Below, piece by piece: positions 27,076 to 38,367 of a DNA stretch of 64,000 nt. The DNA is taken from NCBI GenBank assembly GCA_003864495.1, contig ML133412.1:620001-684000 (forward strand), given 5' to 3'. Both the position numbers and the translations under genes were made by a program. The DNA comes from Nemopilema nomurai. Its lineage: Eukaryota > Cnidaria > Scyphozoa > Rhizostomeae > Rhizostomatidae. Every line of letters begins with the position of its first letter. The stretch's first letter is position 1. The notes under the pieces were generated by a model, which had not been told where the DNA came from, did not search any database, and saw nothing but the letters and a program-made list of their open reading frames with translations.

Positions 27076-30000
27076 TACATCAAACACGTTTCAGTTTCTT
27101 TTATTTTTGTTCGCCTAGTTTATGTCTGATGTACTGTAGCATGTAACTAATAACCAATGAAACCAACGACAAACACGATTCAGTGCTTGTGCAAATTGAT
27201 TGGAAAACTTGGAGCATTTGCTTTCGTCACTTTATTCTTTTGATTTTTTTTACGTGTATATCACCTAAATCACTTCTTCTTAAAAATGGTATATTAATTA
27301 CAAAATGTACCCCTGAACGACATTTGGCATACGTTCCGGGACATCACGAACAGTCATTTTGAACAAAGTATCTAAATATTTAGAAGTACAACTACCTGGA
27401 TAACTTGAGCCATAAAATATTTGTCCACGTTTATTTACGTTCTTGCGAACAATAGTCACTCTGCCTTCAAGATTTGCTCATATTAGATTGCCTACAAATT
27501 ATGACATGCAAATTATACATTCTCCGTTTGAACTGATATCTGTATCCGAGTAAAGGAACTCCACCGTTGCCTAACGAGATTTTCAGCATTATGGACTATA
27601 TTCGTGAACCTTTGTGGCTCATATTGTGTTGTCGTTGAATCCTTATTGTTTTTATAGGGTGGCCTATTGGTGCAGAAGAATTTCAGAGTATTATGTGGCC
27701 ATTTTTCTAAAGGTTTTTGGGGATTCCTACCGGCACGGCTGTTGCGAACATTTGCGCTGTATGAATGAGGGAGTGTACCCAAGAGTTCGATTTAAGAGAC
27801 AAAATAGCAAAAAAGACAATGATTGAGTGATTGGGTGTGTGATTAAGTGATTCAGTGAATAAGTGTGTAGCATGGCTCTGATAATGGCTTCGATAACCTG
27901 ATGCAATTTATTATTTGATTAAGAATTCAGCAATTTACATCGAAGTTTTCGTATTCAAGTCCCACGCTGTGCTAGCTACTTGCTCCCACATTTTCTGTTT
28001 TTTATCAATTGCTCAAAATATATTAGATTCTCACTTTTAAACATAGCCTGCTTTGAAATACAACTACTTTATTCATTATACCTTCATTAAGAGCGTTCAG
28101 AGACGTTGCACATGAATCAAGAATAGTACTCATTATCTTTAACCAAATGGCAAAGTCAAAGGGCACCGTCTAAGCACTATCTCAAAGTCTACCAGTCACG
28201 CTGTCTTCCCGTGCCAAATTGAACTGCACCTATTATCGATTACTGTCTTTCTCACAGACAACTGTGAAATCTTGTGTCCAGGAAGTGAGATTTCTGCTTG
28301 AATTTGCTGTCCAGTGGACGGGTTCTTGATTTGCGTCTGTCCTGGCTGCCGGTTGCCACTACTTCCTATAAATAAATAATTTATTAAACTCTTCTGATCA
28401 GTCAAAGTTGAAGCCCAATTGCGGGTGATCATTATTCTTTGTCAAAAACACCCTTCATTGTTCTCTACGGTCCATGCAGTGGAGATGGCACAAAAAACTA
28501 CAATCAAGGCATCAAAATCTCAGCGCTGCGTGTTGAAACTTATGACACAACATTATGAATTTTAGACCTTCTCTCTTTAAATAACAGCATCTTTTATCAA
28601 CTATTATTAACTAACTAGTAGTTTTTTCAGATGGTTGTTTTTGTCTTACATGCCTATTTTCAATTGTTTTGGCTTGATTGTTTCACAATTCAAGATATTT
28701 CAGTTTCTTGTTCTGTTTCATGTTCCCGTATCTAAAATCAAGATTAGAGAATTCTTTATGTCGAAGTTAGACAATTTTAAAGAATATAGTAGCTACGAAA
28801 CTGTGGAATAATTACTATGGTATCGATGGTCTTAGATTCATTTAATCCAACGTCAATAATTCTTCCCACCATGCGTTACTCCAACGATGTGCTATCTCCT
28901 TACCCACATAATCAAATTGCCTCAATATCGAAAATAATGTAAATAATACTGATGATAACAATTAGCGATAACAACAAAAATAAGAATATTAACAAAAGTA
29001 AATCATTTGATCTCAACATAACGGTTGCGCATTTTAGCATAAAAAGATTTAGACTGCCTTCAAAACTTAAAAATACTTGCAATTAACAAAAATAAAATCT
29101 AACAGTTTCACTGAAGAACCTCACAGTCATCTATGCTGTGTTTACTCGACTATGGATAATGATAATAAACAATTTTCAGCTGTTGCTCATAATAAACAAT
29201 CGCGCGGAAGTTGAAACATAGACTATACAACACCTTTCTGAGATTAAGTGTAAATCAAATATTAGCAAAGAGTATGCTTCCATTTGTTCTTCTACGAATG
29301 TTGATCATCTTTGTAGGAACTCAAATTTTTTCTCAACAATGCCATTTTTATTGCCTCTCGATATCCAGTCTCTATGTAGCACTGATGCTTCAAGACACAA
29401 TTTGTTTCGTTTTAGCAACTTCTTTTGCCATTTGAATATGTTTCCTTAGCCTAGATGCCAGCCTATACAAATAATCATTGTATTTATACCGCCTTCAAAC
29501 ATGTTACGATGCTTGAATTTCAGCCCTCTTCACTAACAAAACTAAATCCGACACCGTCAGCAATATTTTAATAATGTCACGGTGCAATGGTCAAGGCAGC
29601 CTTTGTCTGTAACACCTCCAAAGCATTTAATCGTAACTTTGCTGGTTATGTGGGCTGCGTGCGTATATTTACCTTTGAAACTGTAAACAAGTCCATTAGC
29701 AGCTAGTAGGTGTCAGAGCAACGCACTTAACATTTCAGACACAGCAGAGTTTGACGTTTGCACGCAACCGCATTTTAGAAAAGCGAACATGTAAGTACCA
29801 TTACGCCACTTTGCTCTTTAAATTCGTTGTTTTCTATTTTCAAATACGTTGTTTTCTATTTTGAAATACCCTTAGACCTGCCTTTTTATAGAGTTTTGAT
29901 TCATACTTCCCCACTTAATTCAGGGACTCCTAAGTGAAGAAGAATTTTTACATGCGAGTCTGCGATAATTTCAAAACATTCATTTAGATGGCTTAATTTC

Positions 30001-31148
30001 TGGGTTGCCATCCATTTTTCGACTTGATAGTACAGAACAACATTTTTTTTATCAAATCTGATATAACTGGAAATCCTTCTATCTGTAGTAGGCAGGTTTT
30101 CAATGCTTTGTTTATCGCTTCCTCGTACTTCGTCAACCGTGTTTTAGAAGCTGATACGGAGCACTCTTTAGGCTGTTAACCTTTGACAAATCAAAATGGT
30201 AGTATATTTAGCAATGCTACAATGTTACTGACTGCATCATATTCCTATTCAAACACCCTAATTGAGCCCAGGCTTAATTTTCATTGTTTTCTATATGATG
30301 TGAAGATATAGTTTTGATTACTCCATAAAAAATGGGGCTTTGCTGTTTTTCAATGTACTGAAAGCTAGGCGTCCAAAATCTAATGCCGAGCGTATGTATT
30401 CAAAGCAACAAATGTGGAAAACCTATTGTGGAAAATTTGTTGTGAAGAATTTATAACTGATTCACAGTTATTTTTGACATTATTATTGTTTATTGCAGTC
30501 TTTTCAATTCATTGTCCCGATGTCGCTTCTACTTTACCTCCAAGATAGACTTCTGTCTATTGCACATGCTTTTAAGTTCATGTTTTCAACTTCACATATC
30601 CAATCACATTGTCCCTTAAGCGAAATTGATATTAGAGTAAAGGCCACTTTTCTTTAAAATTGAAAGTCATTAGGCGGTTTTGTGTTCAATTTTAACTTGA
30701 TGAAGTATAGATCAAAATATCGAGAAAGTGCAGCAAATCGACATTTTCAAATGCTTTTTGTTGATATACTTTTAAAATACAGTATTTTCTTGATTTTACT
30801 GATAACACTCATGATTATAATTAACTTTATATCTTTGTGCGAGTTACATTTTTACCACAGTATGATAACGTATGATATAGTAAAAATGAAATAGTGTAGT
30901 TTGGTAAAATATAGCAAAGTTTCATTTAATGTATTACGATACAGTATTTAATTCAGTAATGTATAATATGACATCAAGATAAGTAGTAATGTTGTAAGTT
31001 ATTAAATGAATGTTAGCTCAATGTAATAAGGTACTATATAACTGACATGATCGTTATACGCACCCAGCTATTGTCTTGTAGGTTTGAAAGCGCAAAGACC
31101 TCGGGATTAGCACGTTGGAAGGAATAATGGACTCGAGGCGGGAAGAAG
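27076..31148. other. Gene-poor stretch
   Basis: AT-rich DNA with no recognised gene apart from one terminal-exon candidate at 28196-28365 (-). Open frames up to 74 codons are present but show no domain, signal peptide with splice context, or unusual base composition. Confidence 0.4.
28196..28365 (-). CDS. Possible terminal exon of an unidentified gene
   Basis: On the minus strand the motif ttatttatag gives a good acceptor at 28365. It is followed by an open frame of 56 codons to a TGA at 28196-28198. The start is Gly/Gln/Pro/Thr-rich (GNRQPGQTQIKNPSTGQQIQ) and contains one Cys. No upstream exon could be joined and no family was recognised. Confidence 0.3.
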
Positions 31149-33590
31149 ATGGCAAGCATGTGTAGATTGTACAGTAAGTAATTAAAGACTAGCATATTAC
31201 TGCATGTTTACATTGTTTCATAAATGTAATCATGCTTCCAGAATTCTGTTATTCAAACTCAGTATAATGTCCTTGGTCCAATAATAAAGAAAGTAATTGG
31301 AGATGTTAAACATCAATATGTCATGCATTAAAAACATACGTTTTCTTTTAGTATAAAATTTTGAATTTTTGTATTGCAGTTTGTATTATGATTGTCTGCT
31401 CAGACAGCCTTTTACACCGCTGCCAGTCTGCGATGCAAGGCAAAGAAGAACGACTAGTTAAGCGTCGCAGCCACCATTACTTGCTTCCCACACCATCATC
31501 TTCATTCTTCAGCTCTGCAACAGTTGTTAACACTAGGCTCCACACTGATCTTTTGAATGGGATGAATACGAAAACTTACACCAAGGAGATCATATCCATG
31601 ACCATACCAAGCAGATCTTTAAGCGATGAATCTGTGACTCCTACGCGCCAGTTACAGTCGAGTGCACTAAACACGAATGGTCTTCCGACCCCAATTGTTG
31701 CTGAAATCGACACTGTCTTTGATGAAGGCTTTATTGGCTATATTCAAAAGAACAATTTCACTGATATCAAAGAAACAACGTTCAGTGCAAACTCATCTTC
31801 AGGTGGTTTAGGAAATTCTACCTGGAAGGATCTTGCTGCTTTTAGCATGAGCGATATCTTTGACCATCACAGTTTGATGCCCTCCCCTTCAACTAATGGG
31901 AAAAGGAATTCAAACGCAGTGCTCAGTACGAAAAACGTTCATTTTGGTCGCGATGTAAACAAGACCTCGATGCCAAGGTCCAAAAGCCGAAAAAGCAGAA
32001 GGCATAGGAAGAAACACCTTGCTCGCCACCGCAGTGTCGTTGGGTCTACGCCGCAGCTATCTCCATTTTCAAGGTTTACAAGTAAAGGTTGGCACCATCA
32101 TAAGCTGAAGAGTAACTCCATGTCGAAGCATGGTTCAAAGAAAAATGATTTTATTAAGAAATTGAAAGCGTTCCTTAAAGAGGTGAAATTATTGGTCGAC
32201 TCTTCCAGAGACAAAAGGCTACTAAAGATCTTAGAAACGGAAATTATGAAAGGATTCTCTTTAGATGAGAACAAAGTGCATAAGAAAATGCAGAGGCTTC
32301 GAGACGAAAAATCGCATAATCGTGTCAAAAATTTTGCAACGGGAAGAAAAAAGCATAGGTCAGCTTCAAATGTTTTCAACATGAGACAAATGGCAAGATA
32401 TCTCGCAGCCCAGAATATTGTCAGAAGTGGATGGCCATTTATTCACTTTGATAAAAACTTAACAAAGATCTACATGTTGCTGAAAAAGCTAAGATCACAC
32501 GGTGCTCACACGAGTAATATTTCAAACATGAGGCCTACGCAATCATCTACTGAAAAGAATATGAGCAACACTCTGCACCATTTGAATGCGAGCATGTTGG
32601 TATTTGAGAGCGGTACTGGCCTAACTTTCAGCACCAGTTCAACAGCATCTTTTGCATTTGCATCAAGGAAGTTCATCCAAACGCCGGTGCTGAGCCACAA
32701 AGCAACTTTCAATGCCATGTATTCCTCCCATTCTTTGGCTCCTGTCGATTTGCGTGTTGCTGTTGCTAACCAAGCGCTTTCGAATATTCATAAAACGCAG
32801 ACGATGTATACAAGCAATTTGTTTCCACATTTGCCTCTGTTTTTTCTCGCCACGAACAATAGCTCATTGGTTACGTCATCGACGCAATATTCATATGCAT
32901 TGAGTAGCTCTAGTCCTGCGATTATCATTTCACCATCAAACCATGATGAGAGTGAAAAACAGCTGGAGGTCGTTCAAACGTCAATCAAGACATCGTTGGG
33001 AAACATGTCCAATACACTGCCTACCTTTGCTATAAAAGCAAGCGATTCTTTGAACGATAAGCCGATGTCTGACCTTATTTCTGCGTACAATATTGCCTTG
33101 AAGAATAAATCATCCCATGATCATTTTCCTGAGGAGAATATGGATTTGATTTATAGTAGGTTAACCAGCCCCAAGACTTTGTATAAAGACTTCAGAAATG
33201 ACGTAGTTAGCACCCAGTCTCTTATTACGGCACCAATCAATTCTACGCATTCAAGCTCTATCAATGGATTTAGCATAAGCCATTACCTTAACATTGATAA
33301 GGATCGACGAAAGACGTATCATCTCATACCGTCAACACCAAGTAATGCCGAAAATATAAACGATACTGCAATTGAAGATAGAGAGCTTTATCTGCTTCAG
33401 AATATGGAAGACTTTATTAGTGGACGACTTAATGTGTCGTCAACTGTTCCAAAAGAAAACCCTCTTGTCAATGAGGAAGGAAGTGCCTCGAAGGATCAAC
33501 CAGATGCAGGAATCAGAGGATTTCCGGAGAGCCAGACTTACAACATTGGTAGCAAAAGTTTGACCACCAAAAGCCCTTTTTCATCAACAG
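31149..33590 (+). CDS. Predicted secreted protein, basic core and Ser/Thr-rich, family not recognised (3' end unresolved)
   Basis: Exon 1 (31149-31173) encodes MASMCRLY and splices in frame at gtaagt to a long second exon starting at 31380. The joined N-terminus is a short hydrophobic signal-like segment ending near SLLHRC. Exon 2 is a single 2.2-kb open exon ending at a good donor (acag|gtatgt, 33590), giving at least 745 residues. Residues about 200-330 are strongly basic (run KSRKSRRHRKKHLARHRS) with a predicted helical Lys/Glu stretch. The flanks are Ser/Thr-rich and of low complexity, and there are almost no cysteines. One possible last exon is 33936-34036 (frame-compatible, stop TGA), but the AT microsatellite between makes this uncertain. 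The protein sits at the start of a run of secreted-protein genes. No function is assigned. Confidence 0.7.
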
Positions 33591-33705
33591 GTATGTGCTT
33601 TATTCGCAACACGTACTTGTTTATGCGTGTTATAAATTTGGTCCATCCACTGCTTCATCGATTATTTGTAGCAAAATGAATACAATAAAATGAAGTGAAA
33701 TGTAA

Positions 33706-33865
33706 TATAATATAATAATATGATATAATAATATAATATAATATAATATAATATAATATAATATAATATAATATAATATAATATAATATAATATAATATA
33801 ATATAATGTAATATAATGTAATATAATATAATATAATATAATATAATATAATATAATATAATGAA
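33706..33865. repeat. AT-rich microsatellite, 5-bp unit (ataat)
   Basis: The unit taata/ataat repeats about 30 times with few interruptions, immediately 3' of the exon ending at 33590. Long Tyr/Ile open frames on the minus strand here arise only from the repeat. Confidence 0.97.
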
Positions 33866-34036
33866 ATATAATGAAAACAAATGTTAATCTCCATTTGTCC
33901 ATATTTGGCTATATGATAGTCTCCTATTTATTCAGGCTATTTTGATAATATTCCTTCATTTATGATTATGGATCTGCTGATCTTAGCTCTCCCAACAGTT
34001 GAAAACCAATTAACATTTAACTCTTTAATACTCTGA

Positions 34037-35544
34037 GCCTAAATTCACAACTCCTTTCATGCCCAAGCACTACGTATACGCTATTTTGTCACTCACCTAA
34101 CTTTATTGAGACTCCCAAGCTATCCTTTCATTTCTAATCAACAAAAAAGCCATACAAGTGGCAGCCATGTAATTTGCATTTGTGTTTTGGGTCTCTGTAG
34201 GTGTAAGAAAATTCTCCCACTCCTTTGCTTATTTCTTGAGCTATACAGTTTGTCATTTTCTTTCCCCACCATTTTAATCTACCAAGGCACCGGGCTTAAA
34301 AGCTCGAAGTAGTAACACCTATCATTATCTCTAAAAATCCTTGGCTAAAAATCTTAAAATCTCTTTAAACATTTGTTTTGGATCACCTTTTTGCCTTGTT
34401 TAAATAGCAGCTGATCTCAGCTCACGCGCATTGAGTTTTGCACACTGGACTTTGCCTCTGTTCGAATTCAATCTCCCCATTGCATCTTACTCCCGATTTT
34501 AATCAACGAGTCATGTATTTTATCAAGCCCCATTTCTGAAACACCTAACTCTCAAACGGGACTCAATCGCTGTTTATTCCTGGCCTACAATTAACACTTC
34601 ACTGTTCACTGGATTTCAAACAATAGTGAAGGGAAGTTTTGTTAAGTATTGTTATTAAATCACGTGGATCGGCTTGATCTAGCGATTGAGAGATCAAGAA
34701 CTGTATCAATAGATGACTGGTAAAACAGTTACAGGTTTTATGCCAGACGCTTTTAGATTGATCCTATAATTGCACGAATTCCAAGAAAACATTTGTTGCA
34801 TCAAGCATGGAGGTGTAAAGAACAGCTTACTAGGTACGAAAGTGTATTCACTTCATATTACCATTTCTCTCTGTAAAAAATTATATTCTAGTTTGTCTTA
34901 AGACTGTAAAACTGTCAAATATCGCGTGTGGGTTATTGCTTTGCTATAACTAAATTCTAAAGACCATCATATCGCGTTTCAGTCTACCTATAATTATACC
35001 TATAAAGATTTATCGAAAATCGTAAAACACGTTCAACATGGATTGCTTCATTATGATATCCAGCCAAGATAACTTAGCTACAAGATGATTTTCAAATAGA
35101 TATTTAACTTTTGACCACACAAAAACTATTTTGCACAACGAGATTGCATGTTCACCCCTCATCGATAGTTTTCTCAGTGCATTTTCAAGACTAGCATAAT
35201 TGTTTTGCTGGCAATGACAGTTCTGAAATGGGCTTTCTCTTCTCAGCCATTTTGCAAGTTTGAGTAACCCGCTTCTTCAGTCATCTTGACATGTTTGTGA
35301 TTCTGTACCAAAACACCAGCAGAGTCAAACTGGTAACATTTGTCCTAAACACGATCGATTGAGCTGGATATATAATCAAGAATAATTGCTCTGCCTTGGC
35401 CAATAGATTACCATCACCATGCCTTCGAGTTCTTCTTAGAATTCAAGGCAAGATTATTAGAGAAAATCGCTGTAGTCTGGTTTTGGATTAACAATCTTCT
35501 GCGTTTCTTGTAGCGTGCATTAAGGCCTATCTCAAGTGGCTATA
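34037..35544. other. Intergenic stretch and 5' flank of the acidic-protein gene
   Basis: No gene was recognised. A frame-compatible acceptor for the preceding gene also occurs at about 34182 (ctctgtag), so part of its 3' end could lie here. The last 30 bases before 35545 follow a pyrimidine-rich ttcttgtag, which may be the acceptor of a 5' UTR intron. Confidence 0.35.
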
Positions 35545-38367
35545 ATGGGAGGATATACAGTGCTTTTGTTGGTTGTTATTGGAATCGCAACAATCTCTGG
35601 CTACGTGCTACGGCTCAACGCCCCGGAAATTATTGTACACGATAGAAGTGCCATGAAAAAAGATGGCAACTCTGGAAGCAAAGACGGAATTGAAATACCA
35701 CCAGATCTTGTGGAACCGGCAAGTGTAAGGCATCGAGTTGAAGGCAAGGCGCATCAAATGAAAAAGGTTCAGCAGAAGTTAAAGAATGATGGCTGGAGCT
35801 ATGCTGCACATCTCGTAAAGAACAAGAAAACGCCAGCGCGAGGGTTTATTGATAAGGCGAGAAGCCGCAAGCCGATTGCCTCTCATTTGGCCTGGAAGCG
35901 TGGCCAGCGGGTAGCGGCTGATCGTATAGCACAGATCGTCAAGAGCCCCAAAACGTATTGGTTCACGTTAGACGAAAACCAGAAGGAAACTGGAAAGCTG
36001 CCTTTCATGGAAAAAGCTGCACTGGTGGATGATGATTCAGTGTCGTCGCATACCGTTGACGATTTAAACAAGGAGAACAAATTGCTTGCACGTAGCGATA
36101 TCAGCAATCAAGGGTTGAGTCAAGGCCCTGTTAAATCTAGCCCCGCCTTGGCCGCTGACAAAGGCAGCATTGTGGACGAAGAGAGTGCTGCGCAGGGGCC
36201 CCAACTGGTGAATACAAGCTCGAAAGCCAGAGGTCCTGGTGATAACGAGGTAGAGATTGGGAAGAGCAAGGCCAGTGTTCCGACGGAGGATTTTGACAAA
36301 GACGATGTAATTTCAACGGACGAGGCCACTGGGGATTCGTCGGGGTCAGATGATGCGCCACCTTTGAAGGAGGACAGTATAGACGAAGGCGAGACTGTGG
36401 ATACCTCAACTGGAGATGCGGTGACACTCAATACGACTGCTGGGAAGGAGCTCGCTGTGAAGGAGCCCAGCAGTGCTGAAGCTGAGATTGCATTCAAAGG
36501 GGTGAGCAATGACAAGGCGGAAGGGACAGGGATCAAAGACGGTGAAGCCGGGAGCATAATACAGAATGCTTTAACAGATGACGCACAGGATAGCCATAAT
36601 TCAGAGGGAGATATGAGCGAAGAGATGGAAGAGGATGTCGAGAAGGAGGAAGAGGGGAGTGGAGTTCGGATGGAGCAAGGTATTGATGACAGTGACTACG
36701 TAGACACGGCAACTGGTGAATCGGTGGACTTGAATTCGGATGAAAACGAGGTAACAACTGATCAAAAAGGAGGCGAAGCTTTGGAAGGTGGTAACAGCAC
36801 AAAGAATTCAGAGACCGCTCCCAAGAAAGATCAGGATTCAAAGGAAAGTTTTAAAGGCTCTGAGGCATCTGGCAGCCCCCTCCCCACCACGAAGGATACA
36901 GAGAATTCAACCGCAACAAAAACAGCTGTTGCTACAAAAACAGGAAGGCCTAAAAGCTTAATGGAGGGTGTCGATATTGGTGAGTTCACAAATTCCAACA
37001 GTCGCAACAGGATTTCCCACAAAGCAGTGCCGGAGGATGAGTTTGCGTCAAAGGGAGACGCTCGCAAGACTAGAGATGAGTTTTCAGAGGAAATGGGTGG
37101 GCTAGTCGTGAATGAAGAGACTAGCCCTCAGGCATTGGTCGATTCACAGCCTGAGAACACGGTGAAGGACACTGAGAACCCTGGCCAAACTGATGCAGGA
37201 ATCGCGGAGGAGACAAAAGCTGTTAGTCAAGAGGGAACGCCTGATGAATTCAACGAACAGCCTCAAGTGAAGAGTAATACTCGCGATTTAGATAAAGACA
37301 GCACTGCAGTTTTAAGTGCTGAGTCCAGCGACAAAAATGTGGAGAAAGAAGAATTCGATAAAAAGGCAGAAGGAAATGAAAGTGTTTCTGTTCTGAAGGA
37401 CATTGAGAAAGAGAAAGACGATCTTTTGCAAAAGGCGCAAAACCTTTTCAACATAGACGATAAGGAAGAGGACAAGATGGCGGATCTAGAATTCAACAAG
37501 AATTCTCCAAATGCAAAGGTTGGTGAGTCTGATAACGCAGAAGGAAATGGGAGTTTATCAGCCGCTGAGGCCGATAAGAGCAGCAACAGTGAAGCAGAAA
37601 CTAACTCAGCTGAACAGAATGAAAAAAATGAATTCAATGAAAATACCGTTAACGAAAGCGGAACTGAAGTGTCGCAGAATGCTGGTAGTCCAAATATTGC
37701 AGAATATAATGAAACAAGTGACATATCAGAAAATATAAACAGCTCTTCATTAAGTGCAGCAAGAGGGCTTCAGGGTCAGGAGGATTCAGAAAGTCAGACC
37801 TGGCAAAATGGACCGGAATTTCACCCGAAATCGGAGTTGGGGCCGGAATTTAACCAAAAGTCAGAGCTAGGACCGGAATTCCACCAAAAAGCAGATTTAG
37901 GGCCGGAATTTCACCAAAAAGCAGAGTTAGGACCGGAATTCCACCAAAAAGCAGAGTTAGGGCCGGAATTTCACCAAAAAGCAGAGTTAGGACCGGAATT
38001 TCACCAAAAAGCAGAATTCACAGGTGAATCTGATGAAGGACCGCAAAAATCTGCTCAGGTTTTGCCTGGTGAGAAAGTTTCAGATAATATAAGCCCTAGC
38101 GAGGAGCCGAATGCAGATTCTGAAAGCCATGAATTCGCTGCAAGCCAAAAGTCTACCGAGACAGTTGCTAAGGAAAATCCCACAGCGAGACCCAAGGACG
38201 AGTTCGGGGAAGCAAAGCAAGTAATGCAGGACTTGTCGAAGAAAATAACAAGTGAAGTTGAGGGTGCGAAAGACACGGTTTTTAAACCAGTTGATGAACC
38301 GGAGTTATCTGTTCTGCAGTCAAAGTTAGATACGGCAAAGCGACTGTACGAATATGATTCGGTTTAA
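35545..38367 (+). CDS. Secreted acidic repeat protein, 940 residues, single coding exon
   Basis: The start ATG at 35545 opens a signal peptide (MGGYTVLLLVVIGIATISGY). An in-frame GTG nine bases upstream is not needed. Residues about 25-150 are basic and helix-prone. The remaining 790 are dominated by Glu, Asp, Ser, Lys and Asn, very acidic, without cysteine, and probably disordered. Two paragraphs share the pattern VDT-[SA]-TG-[DE]-x-V-x-LN (near 36400 and 36700). A 10-residue repeat GPEFHQKAEL occurs seven times at 37810-38019. The dipeptide Glu-Phe recurs in Asp/Asn/Glu contexts throughout the C-terminal half (DEFASK, DEFSEE, DEFNEQ, NEFNEN, DEFGEA). Acidic secreted proteins often bind calcium or basic partners, but that role is inference. 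AATAAA occurs at 38722. No named family was recognised. Confidence 0.85.
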   Translation: MGGYTVLLLVVIGIATISGYVLRLNAPEIIVHDRSAMKKDGNSGSKDGIEIPPDLVEPASVRHRVEGKAHQMKKVQQKLKNDGWSYAAHLVKNKKTPARGFIDKARSRKPIASHLAWKRGQRVAADRIAQIVKSPKTYWFTLDENQKETGKLPFMEKAALVDDDSVSSHTVDDLNKENKLLARSDISNQGLSQGPVKSSPALAADKGSIVDEESAAQGPQLVNTSSKARGPGDNEVEIGKSKASVPTEDFDKDDVISTDEATGDSSGSDDAPPLKEDSIDEGETVDTSTGDAVTLNTTAGKELAVKEPSSAEAEIAFKGVSNDKAEGTGIKDGEAGSIIQNALTDDAQDSHNSEGDMSEEMEEDVEKEEEGSGVRMEQGIDDSDYVDTATGESVDLNSDENEVTTDQKGGEALEGGNSTKNSETAPKKDQDSKESFKGSEASGSPLPTTKDTENSTATKTAVATKTGRPKSLMEGVDIGEFTNSNSRNRISHKAVPEDEFASKGDARKTRDEFSEEMGGLVVNEETSPQALVDSQPENTVKDTENPGQTDAGIAEETKAVSQEGTPDEFNEQPQVKSNTRDLDKDSTAVLSAESSDKNVEKEEFDKKAEGNESVSVLKDIEKEKDDLLQKAQNLFNIDDKEEDKMADLEFNKNSPNAKVGESDNAEGNGSLSAAEADKSSNSEAETNSAEQNEKNEFNENTVNESGTEVSQNAGSPNIAEYNETSDISENINSSSLSAARGLQGQEDSESQTWQNGPEFHPKSELGPEFNQKSELGPEFHQKADLGPEFHQKAELGPEFHQKAELGPEFHQKAELGPEFHQKAEFTGESDEGPQKSAQVLPGEKVSDNISPSEEPNADSESHEFAASQKSTETVAKENPTARPKDEFGEAKQVMQDLSKKITSEVEGAKDTVFKPVDEPELSVLQSKLDTAKRLYEYDSV
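37810..38019 (+). repeat. 30-bp coding minisatellite (seven GPEFHQKAEL-type units)
   Basis: Seven in-frame 30-bp units encode GPEFHPKSEL, GPEFNQKSEL, GPEFHQKADL and then four near-identical GPEFHQKAE(L/F) units. The first units are the most divergent. Period and frame are preserved throughout, consistent with expansion under selection for the protein frame. Confidence 0.97.

Noticed and set aside
33630..33902. Long Tyr/Ile-rich open frames on the minus strand
   Set aside because: They are translations of a 5-bp AT microsatellite without stops, in three frames at once.
36120..37067. Several Ser/Pro/Leu-rich minus-strand frames over 75 codons
   Set aside because: Antisense shadows of the acidic-protein gene, whose codon bias suppresses stops on the other strand.
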